A stretch of DNA of 18,260 nt, from NCBI GenBank assembly GCA_964490005.1, contig CAZBBB010000061.1, positions 1 through 18,260 on the forward strand. Direction: 5' to 3'. Of the stretch, positions 12,732-18,260 are shown piece by piece. The notes below the pieces were generated by a model, which saw only the letters and a program-made list of their open reading frames with translations, ran no database searches and was not told the DNA's origin. How positions within the stretch are numbered: position 1 is the stretch's first letter; each line of letters starts with the position of its first letter. Made by a program: the position numbers and the translations under genes. Source of the DNA: CAZBBB01 sp964490005. GTDB taxonomy: Bacteria > Planctomycetota > B15-G4.

Positions 12732-14560
12732 CGGCGCAGCGGCGCGTCGAGCGCGTCGACCGACTCGAGCCAGGGCCGCTGCACGGCCAGTTCGAGGCCC
12801 GGGTGCTGCAGCGACACGGCGTAGGCGGCGGGCAGGCCGAGCCGCTCTTCTTCGTCGCCGGGGCCGGGCAGGCGCAGCAGCAGGCCGCCGAGCAGCGCGC
12901 CCTCCGCGTCGAAGAAGCGCACCTGCCAGGGATAGGCGGCGTCCGCCGGCGCCGCCACCCAGTCCAGGCCGCGGAAGGCGTGGAGCAGATCGCGGCCGAG
13001 GCCGAAGCGCCGGCCCCAGGTGTCGTCGCCGTGCCAACTGCCGCTGGCCGGATCGCGCGTGACCTCCAGCGGCTCCGGCACGCGCGGGTGCAGCACCTGC
13101 AGGCGGCTCCAGGACCCGGCGTCGATGCCGGAGAGCGCGGCCAGACTGCGCAGTCGATCGGGTGCATCGGGCGCGAGCAGCGCCTCGACGGCCTGCGCCT
13201 CGATCAGCAGCCGCTCGCCGGGCCGCGCGGCGAGGCTGGCCGCGTAGCGTGCCTCGCGCGGCTGATGCTCGAGCGCGATGCGGTCGTGACGGGTGACGCC
13301 GGAGAGCATCCAGTCGACCAGGATCTCGGCGTCCGGCGGCCCGGGCGGCTGGTCGTCGAAGCCGACGGCCAGCAACGCGTCGAAGCTCCCGAGGAAGTCG
13401 TCCAGCACCGAGCGCCCGTGAAAGCGCTCGGCCTCGACGAGCGTGCCGGCGAGCCGGTCGGGCGCGTGAAAGGTCCAGCGCCCGTCGGCGCGCGCACGCA
13501 CGTCGAGCACGGTCGCGCCCTCGACGACGAGGCGCAGTCCGGAGGCGCGCTCGCGCACGGGCGGGAGCAGCCGGCGGTCGCGGAAGAAGTCGGTGTCGTT
13601 CTCGAGCATCGCCAGCGCCTCGCGCCGGACGCCGACGATCTTGGGCAGGTCGTCGCGGCGCACGGGCACGAGGTCGGGCGTCGCGCGCCACGTGGCGGGC
13701 AGCCACACGCGCACGGGCACCTCGCCGCTCGCGCCGGCCTCGATGCTCCACGCGTCGCCCGTGCGCCCCGCCGCGATCTGCGCGTCGGTCGGCAGGCCCC
13801 ACGCCGCCGACTCCTCGTCGGTCGGCCGCGAGACGAGCACCGTCTCGTGGCGCGCGAACTGCAGGCTGCGCACGAGCGTGCCGAGCCGTTCGGCGTCGGC
13901 CGGGACGGCGAGCGGCTCGCGCAGCCGCCACTGCGTGCCCTCGCGCACGGCGGTGAAGCCCGGCGCCCCGCCGGGCCGGACGCGCAGCAGGTCGACGGTG
14001 CCGGCCAGGCCGCGCAGCAGCGCGGGGTCGACGAAGTCCTGACCGTGATGCTGCAGCAGCGTCACCAGGTTGCGCGTGGCCAGCACGATCGACGCGTGGC
14101 CCGCGCGGCGCGCGTAGACGCGCTGTCCGAGCGGGTCGATCTCGCCGAGCAGCAGCCGCTCGCGCCAGCCCTCCCCCCCGAAGCCGATGATGTGCCGCGG
14201 CGGCTCGAGGCCGACCTGCTCGGCGCGGACTTCGCGGCCGGCCTCCTCGATCGGCTCGATGGTGGCGCGCGCGAGGTCGTCGAGGATCACGTCGACCCAG
14301 TCGCCGCGCGCGATCTCCGGCCCGGGCGCCGTGATGCGCCAGGCCGAACCCGGCGTGCGCTGCAACTCGAGATCCTGTCCCGAACCGAGCTTCAGGTACA
14401 GCCAGGTGACCTCGCCGGGCACGAGCCCCGGATAGAGCAGGGCGCCGCGCTCGACGGGCGCGGCCAGGCGGTCGGCGCGGCCGGCCTGCCAGATGAGCAC
14501 CGCGGCGAGCGCGACCATGACCGCGAGCGTGACGAGGCGCGAGCGCAGTTCGCGGGACAT
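12722..14560 (-). CDS. DUF4340 domain protein of a GldG-like ABC cluster
   Basis: This 612-residue protein has one N-terminal membrane anchor (about residues 9-25, LVTLAVMVALAAVLIW) and a large predicted extracytoplasmic part. Layout and partners match DUF4340 proteins, which are repeatedly encoded last in ABC clusters with GldG-like proteins. Recognisable features are the LYPGLVPGEVTWLYLKLG start, the WRITAPGPEIARGDWVDVILDDLARATIE segment, and WGLPTDAQ. The rest is weakly conserved and no catalytic motif is seen, so it may be a structural or binding partner of the transporter. The ATG at 14560 lies three bases after the GldG-like stop. Convergent overlap with purN at the 3' end leaves no room for a terminator between them. 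Confidence 0.8.
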   Translation of the reverse strand: MSRELRSRLVTLAVMVALAAVLIWQAGRADRLAAPVERGALLYPGLVPGEVTWLYLKLGSGQDLELQRTPGSAWRITAPGPEIARGDWVDVILDDLARATIEPIEEAGREVRAEQVGLEPPRHIIGFGGEGWRERLLLGEIDPLGQRVYARRAGHASIVLATRNLVTLLQHHGQDFVDPALLRGLAGTVDLLRVRPGGAPGFTAVREGTQWRLREPLAVPADAERLGTLVRSLQFARHETVLVSRPTDEESAAWGLPTDAQIAAGRTGDAWSIEAGASGEVPVRVWLPATWRATPDLVPVRRDDLPKIVGVRREALAMLENDTDFFRDRRLLPPVRERASGLRLVVEGATVLDVRARADGRWTFHAPDRLAGTLVEAERFHGRSVLDDFLGSFDALLAVGFDDQPPGPPDAEILVDWMLSGVTRHDRIALEHQPREARYAASLAARPGERLLIEAQAVEALLAPDAPDRLRSLAALSGIDAGSWSRLQVLHPRVPEPLEVTRDPASGSWHGDDTWGRRFGLGRDLLHAFRGLDWVAAPADAAYPWQVRFFDAEGALLGGLLLRLPGPGDEEERLGLPAAYAVSLQHPGLELAVQRPWLESVDALDAPLRRQP

Positions 14561-14563
14561 CGT

Positions 14564-16075
14564 TCAGCGTCTCCGCACGAGCCAGACGCCGACGCCGAGC
14601 GCCGCTCCCGCGAGCGGCAGGAACAGCATCACGTACAGCGCGATGCGGCCGCGCTCCTCCTCCGTGAGATCGACGCGCGATTCGTAGACCTGCCGCGGGC
14701 GCGCCTCGATGGCTTCCTCGCGACCGGCCAACCAGTGCACCGCGTTGAGGCCCAGGTCCATGTTCGCGCGCCCGCCCTCGGCCGACGTGAGGAACAGGTT
14801 GGTGAGCAGGCTGGAGTTGCCGAACACGACGGCGCGCCCGGCACCGAAGCCCGACACCGCGCAGCCCAGCGAGCGCGCGCCGCGCTGCTCGCCCAGGCCC
14901 AGCGCCCAGTCGCCGGGTTGGCGCGGCCCGGCTGGCAAGTCGCCGAAGACGACGTCGGACGTGAGCGCGAGCGAACTCACCGACAGGTCGGGCGGCGCCC
15001 CCGGTCGGCGATCGAGGCCGCCGGCGCCCTCGAAGGTCGCGAACCAGCCCTGCCGCGCGATCGGCGCCGACACCGGGTGGGTGGACTCGAAGCGCCCCAC
15101 CGCGAGCACGGCGCGGCGCGGTCCGTCCCAGGGCACGTCGTCGCGGCACAGGATCGTGCGCTCGCGGCGCACGCCGAGATCGCCCAGCAACGCGTCGAGC
15201 GCCTCGTCGGCGTGCAGCGGGTCGACGCCCACGAGCAGCCCTCCGCCGCGCGCCACGTGCCGCGCCAGCGCCGCCGCGACGCGCTCGCCGATCGGCGCGT
15301 CGGGCCCCCACAGGGCCACGACGTCGATGTCCGCCGGCACCTCGTCGCTCTCGGCCAGGTCGAAGCTGCGCGTCTCGTAGCCCTGGCCGCGCACGCCCTC
15401 GCTGAACCACCACAGTCCGAAGTCGGTGGTGTCGGCGGGCTCGGGCCCGCCCGCCCCGCGCAGCACGCCGAGCGTGCGCGGCTTCTCGCTGCTCACGAAC
15501 AGGACGGCCGAGGTCAGCGGCGTCTCGCCGCGATGCTCGAGCAGCCGGGCCGCCTGCAGGCGCTCGGGGTCGGCCAGGCCGCGGTCGATGGTCACGAGGT
15601 CCTCGAGGAAGACCTGGCGCGTGCGGTCGCCCGACTGCACCACGACCACGTTGTAGCGCGTGAGGTGCAGCTCGCGCGCGAGCTGCTCGGCCTCGATGCG
15701 GTCCTCGTGCGGGTCGAGGCGGCGCACCGAGACCAGGCCGTCGGAGGCCAGCGCGTACTCGCGCAGCAGGTTGTCGACGTAGCGGATCGCGCGCGCCTGC
15801 ACCTGCCCCAGGCCGTTCGGGATGCGCTGCACCTCGGGACGCATGAGCTGCGTGAAGCGCACCGGCGCATCGAGCGCGGCCAGGATCGCGCGGGTCTGGG
15901 CGCTGAGCGTGTAGTCGGCCGACTCGGTCAGGTCGAGGCGCGTGCGCAGCGTGGGGCGGCTCGCGGCGTAGGTGATCGCGCCCACGAGCAGCAGCACGAC
16001 CAGCGCCGTGCCGAGTCCTTCGGCCAGGCCGCTCAGGCGGCGGCCGCGCGTGAAGCCGCCGTCGTTCAGCGCCAC
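14564..16075 (-). CDS. GldG-like ABC auxiliary membrane protein
   Basis: The 503-residue protein has an N-terminal membrane helix (about 21-39, LGTALVVLLLVGAITYAAS), a large extracytoplasmic GldG/IFT52-like domain beginning LRTRLDLTESADYTLSAQTR, and a C-terminal helix (about 480-500) ending LVRRR. The motif LDLTE..YTLS followed by LRPEVQ-type segments and VVALWGPDAP is typical of the 'ABC-type uncharacterised transport' family. The best start is GTG at 16075: GGAGG (16087-16083) lies exactly seven bases upstream, and this start overlaps the permease stop by ten bases. The open frame continues upstream but only as shadow of the permease. The role is inferred only from its partners; GldG proper belongs to bacteroidete gliding, which should not be assumed here. 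Confidence 0.85.
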   Translation of the reverse strand: MALNDGGFTRGRRLSGLAEGLGTALVVLLLVGAITYAASRPTLRTRLDLTESADYTLSAQTRAILAALDAPVRFTQLMRPEVQRIPNGLGQVQARAIRYVDNLLREYALASDGLVSVRRLDPHEDRIEAEQLARELHLTRYNVVVVQSGDRTRQVFLEDLVTIDRGLADPERLQAARLLEHRGETPLTSAVLFVSSEKPRTLGVLRGAGGPEPADTTDFGLWWFSEGVRGQGYETRSFDLAESDEVPADIDVVALWGPDAPIGERVAAALARHVARGGGLLVGVDPLHADEALDALLGDLGVRRERTILCRDDVPWDGPRRAVLAVGRFESTHPVSAPIARQGWFATFEGAGGLDRRPGAPPDLSVSSLALTSDVVFGDLPAGPRQPGDWALGLGEQRGARSLGCAVSGFGAGRAVVFGNSSLLTNLFLTSAEGGRANMDLGLNAVHWLAGREEAIEARPRQVYESRVDLTEEERGRIALYVMLFLPLAGAALGVGVWLVRRR

Positions 16076-16803
16076 CGGCGCGCCTCCAGGCTGCGCGTGG
16101 CGAGCACCAGCAGGCCGAGCGTCGCCGCGGCGTAGAAGGCCAGCACGCCGGTGTCGATCAGCCCGCGCGCGAAGCTCTGGGCGAAGTGCTCGATCATCGA
16201 GATCGTCGCCAAGGCGCTCGCCAGCACGCCGAAGCGCTCGCCCGCGACGACCAGCGGCAGGGCCAGCAGCGCCACGTTGACGGTGATCGAACCGACGGCC
16301 GCCACGATCTGGTTCGAGGTGCGCGTCGAGAACAGCAGTCCCACGGCGGTCAGCAGCGAGGTGACGGAGGCCACCCCCACATAGCTCGCCAGCAGGCGCC
16401 CGGCGTCCGGCAGCGCGCCGTAGCCGCGCAGGATGACGACGTAGAGGAGCGTCGGCACCCACAGGAAGGCCTGGAACACCAGCGCCCCGAGGAACTTCGC
16501 GACGATCACCTCGCCGTCGCGCACGGGCGCCGTGAGCAGCACCTCGAGCGTGCCCGAGCGCCGCTCCTCGGCCACGAGCCGCATCGTCACCAGCGGCGGC
16601 ACGATGAGCAGCAGCACCCAGAACAGCGCGCCGTCGCCGAGGAAGGTCGCCAGCGTGTCCTCCACGACGCCCAGGCCCGACTTGAGCGCCACGAGGAACG
16701 AGAAACCCGAAAGCAGCAGGAAGATCGTGAGCACGATCCAGGCCAGCGGGGCGAAGAACAGGCTCTCCAGCTCGCGCCAGAGCAGCGTCGCGACGCGTCG
16801 CAT
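16066..16803 (-). CDS. ABC-2 type permease, GldF-like
   Basis: This 245-residue integral membrane protein has six likely helices at about 20-40, 60-78, 105-125, 138-158, 167-187 and 217-236. The cytoplasmic coupling segment VAEERRSGTLEVLLTAPVRDGEVIVAKFLGAL (79-108) is the signature of ABC-2 permeases of the GldF/NosY type. It would form the transmembrane channel with the ATPase encoded immediately upstream. Its ATG (16803) shares one base with the ATPase stop (TGATG), and its 3' end overlaps the GldG-like gene, so all members are translationally linked. Substrate is not predictable. Confidence 0.92.
   Translation of the reverse strand: MRRVATLLWRELESLFFAPLAWIVLTIFLLLSGFSFLVALKSGLGVVEDTLATFLGDGALFWVLLLIVPPLVTMRLVAEERRSGTLEVLLTAPVRDGEVIVAKFLGALVFQAFLWVPTLLYVVILRGYGALPDAGRLLASYVGVASVTSLLTAVGLLFSTRTSNQIVAAVGSITVNVALLALPLVVAGERFGVLASALATISMIEHFAQSFARGLIDTGVLAFYAAATLGLLVLATRSLEARRWR
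16083..16087 (-). promoter_or_regulatory. Strong ribosome binding site deciding the GldG-like start
   Basis: GGAGG on the minus strand, inside the end of the permease gene, lies seven bases before GTG 16075. It is one of the best Shine-Dalgarno sequences in the window and fixes this start over the CTG at 16069. Confidence 0.7.
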
Positions 16804-17723
16804 CACGGGGGCGCGCTCCGCGTCAGGTCGAGGAAGATCTCGTGCAGCGAGCGCGTGAGCGGGCGAAAGCTCGAGACGCGCACGCCGGCGCCGACGAGCG
16901 CCGCCAGCAGCTCGGCCGGCCGGACCTCGTCGGCCACGCGCACGACGAGCGCGCGTCGCTCGCCCGACCCGAGCGGCGCGTGCCCGAGCCGCCGCAGTTC
17001 GGCGCGCAGGCGCTCCTCGTCGCCCTCCGCGCCGATCTCGATCTCGCCGCGGCGGCCGGCGGCCTGCTGCAGCTGCTCGCGCGTGCCCTGCGCGACGAGG
17101 CGCGCCGAGCTGATGATCGCGACGCGCGTGCAGGCCTGCTCGACCTCCGCGAGCACGTGGCTCGAGAGCAGCACGGTGCGCCGGCCGCGCATCTCGGCCA
17201 CGAGGTCGAGCACGTCCTGGCGCTGCCCCGGGTCGAGTCCGCCGGTCGGCTCGTCGAGGATCAGTACCGGAGGGTCGGCCAGCAGCGCGTCGGCCAGCCC
17301 GGTGCGCTGCCGGTAACCGCGCGACAGCTGCCCGATGATGCGGCGCCGCATCGGCAGCAGGCCGCACTGCGCCAGGACGCGTTCGCGCGCCGCGTGGCGC
17401 GCGCCGGGTGGCAGCCCCTTGAGTCGCCCGCGGAACTCGAGGTACTCGTCGACGCGCGCGTCGGTCGGCAGCGGCACGTTCTCGGGCAGGTAGCCGATCT
17501 GGCGGCGGACCGCGAGCGAGTCGCTCGCGACGTCGTGTCCGGCCACCGAGGCGCGCCCCGAGCTGGCCGGCAGAAAGCCCGTCAGGATGCGGATGGTGGT
17601 CGACTTGCCCGCGCCGTTGGGCCCGACGAAGCCGCAGACCTCGCCGCGCTCGACGGTGAGGCTGACGTCATCGACGGCGAGCAGGTCGTGGAAGCGCCGC
17701 GTGAGGTGCTCGGTGGCGATCAC
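16803..17723 (-). CDS. ABC transporter ATP-binding protein, GldA/NosF-like
   Basis: This 306-residue ATPase powers the adjacent permease. Walker A is GPNGAGKST (34-42), the Q-loop region is IGYLPENVPLP, the signature is LSRGYRQRTGLADALL, Walker B is PVLILDEPTGGLD, and the switch His is in LLSSHVLAEVEQ. A C-terminal extension of about 85 residues after the core (from roughly residue 220) is typical of the CcmA/GldA type. The start is GTG at 17723; no earlier in-frame start exists before the dnaK stop 33 bases upstream. The gap after dnaK shows no clear terminator or promoter, so the cluster may be read from dnaK or from an unseen promoter inside it. Confidence 0.95.
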   Translation of the reverse strand: MIATEHLTRRFHDLLAVDDVSLTVERGEVCGFVGPNGAGKSTTIRILTGFLPASSGRASVAGHDVASDSLAVRRQIGYLPENVPLPTDARVDEYLEFRGRLKGLPPGARHAARERVLAQCGLLPMRRRIIGQLSRGYRQRTGLADALLADPPVLILDEPTGGLDPGQRQDVLDLVAEMRGRRTVLLSSHVLAEVEQACTRVAIISSARLVAQGTREQLQQAAGRRGEIEIGAEGDEERLRAELRRLGHAPLGSGERRALVVRVADEVRPAELLAALVGAGVRVSSFRPLTRSLHEIFLDLTRSAPP

Positions 17724-17756
17724 GCGCGGACGCCCCGCCGAGCGCCGTGCGCGTCG

Positions 17757-18260
17757 TCAGCTCTTGACCTCGAAGTCGGCATCGATGATGTCGTCCTGGC
17801 TCTCGGATCCGGCCTTCGGGCGCCGTCCCGCACCGGCCGCGTCCTGCGGTCCGGGCTCGGCCGACGGCTCGGGACCGCCCGCCTTGCGAGCGTACAGGAT
17901 CTCCGCCAGCTTCTGCGCGGCCTGCGTGTAGGCGCCCAGGGCCTTGCGGATGACATCGGCGTCCTCGCCCTTGACGGCCGACTCGAGTTCGGTGCGCGCC
18001 GAGGCGATGGCCGACGTGGTGGCCTCGTCGAGCTTGTCCTTGTGCTCCTCGAGGGCCTTGCCGGTCTGGTGGATGGTCTGCTCGGCCTGGTTGCGCAGGT
18101 CGACCAGCTCGCGCGCACGCTTGTCCTCCTCGGCGTGCTCCTCGGCGTCCTTGCGCATGCGCTCGACTTCGGCCTCGGAGAGACCGGTCGAGGCCTCGAT
18201 CGTGATCTTCTGCTGCTTGCCGGTGCCGAGGTCCTTGGCCGAGACGTTGAGGATGATCGC
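17757..18260 (-). CDS. dnaK: Chaperone DnaK, C-terminal part (cut by window edge)
   Basis: The visible 167 residues are the end of the Hsp70 substrate-binding domain and its helical lid. They begin in ILNVSAKDLGTGKQQKITIE and continue ASTGLSEAEVERMRKDAEEH, both diagnostic of DnaK. The lid shows the usual charged helices (RNQAEQTIHQTGKALEEHKDKL), and the end DDIIDADFEVKS is the classic DnaK C-terminal tail motif. A linker rich in Gly, Pro and Glu precedes that tail, as in other DnaKs. The ATPase domain lies beyond the window. The 33 bases between the stop and the ABC ATPase gene hold no promoter I can support. Confidence 0.98.
   Translation of the reverse strand, partial: AIILNVSAKDLGTGKQQKITIEASTGLSEAEVERMRKDAEEHAEEDKRARELVDLRNQAEQTIHQTGKALEEHKDKLDEATTSAIASARTELESAVKGEDADVIRKALGAYTQAAQKLAEILYARKAGGPEPSAEPGPQDAAGAGRRPKAGSESQDDIIDADFEVKS

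Noticed and set aside
11958..15413. Very long open frame on the minus strand (about 1,150 codons)
   Set aside because: It spans the 3' end of the propeller gene, purN and the DUF4340 and GldG-like genes in another frame; low-complexity Arg/Ala/Gly composition and no homology motifs.
12650..16135. Very long open frame on the plus strand (over 1,100 codons)
   Set aside because: It runs antisense to the DUF4340 and GldG-like genes, its translation is rich in Arg, Ala, Gly, His and Gln with no recognisable domain, and such frames are expected opposite GC-rich genes.
14564..17723. Calling the ABC cluster a gliding motility system
   Set aside because: The homologues are widespread in non-gliding bacteria, and no other gld or spr genes are visible in the window.

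Overview
The window is about 18.3 kb of very GC-rich, densely packed bacterial chromosome. It holds 19 protein genes (two cut by the window edges) and one tRNA gene. There is no sign of phage, insertion sequences, CRISPR or other mobile DNA, and no gene-free stretch exceeds about 135 bases. The gene content is mostly conserved housekeeping. The lineage is not certain. A planctomycete-like bacterium is my best inference, from the PurN active-site region (GVGMYGDRVHAAVL and SGCTVHVVDDEYDHGPI), a secreted propeller protein with a short C-terminal beta domain of a kind I associate with planctomycete secreted proteins, and a GldA/GldF/GldG-like ABC cluster with a DUF4340 partner. Other deep-branching GC-rich phyla are not excluded.

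Layout. Positions 1-1307 (minus strand) hold an ArsR-type regulator fused to a SAM-dependent methyltransferase, followed by the start of ahcY (S-adenosylhomocysteine hydrolase); this looks like a methyl-cycle control unit. Positions 1396-3603 (minus) form a second unit with its own promoter: tRNA-Asn(GUU), an ATP:cob(I)alamin adenosyltransferase, a small DUF423 membrane protein and tgt, whose product modifies tRNAs with GUN anticodons, including tRNA-Asn. Positions 3620-7404 (minus) carry gap, pgk, rpe and accD, transcribed in that order, giving glycolysis/Calvin-type triose reactions, pentose phosphate epimerisation and the first step of fatty acid synthesis. Positions 7538-8599 (plus) encode tilS, divergent from gap.

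Positions 8608-9657 (minus) encode a secreted PQQ-like beta-propeller protein. Divergent from it, 9728-12731 (plus) is a three-gene translationally coupled operon: a YggS-type PLP homeostasis protein, a secreted eight-repeat propeller protein with calcium-loop motifs, and purN starting at TTG. Positions 12722-17723 (minus) form a tight four-gene membrane cluster (ABC ATPase, ABC-2 permease, GldG-like protein, DUF4340 protein) directly downstream of the 3' end of dnaK (17757-18260).

The most interesting points are: the SahR-like regulator/methyltransferase fusion next to ahcY with an apparently leaderless promoter and repeated sequence in the control region; a Q-modification enzyme gene in the same apparent transcript as one of its substrate tRNAs; and a propeller protein that combines integrin-type calcium loops with PQQ-type strands in a regular period of about 48 residues. 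I did not find a clearly new defence, mobile or biosynthetic system.
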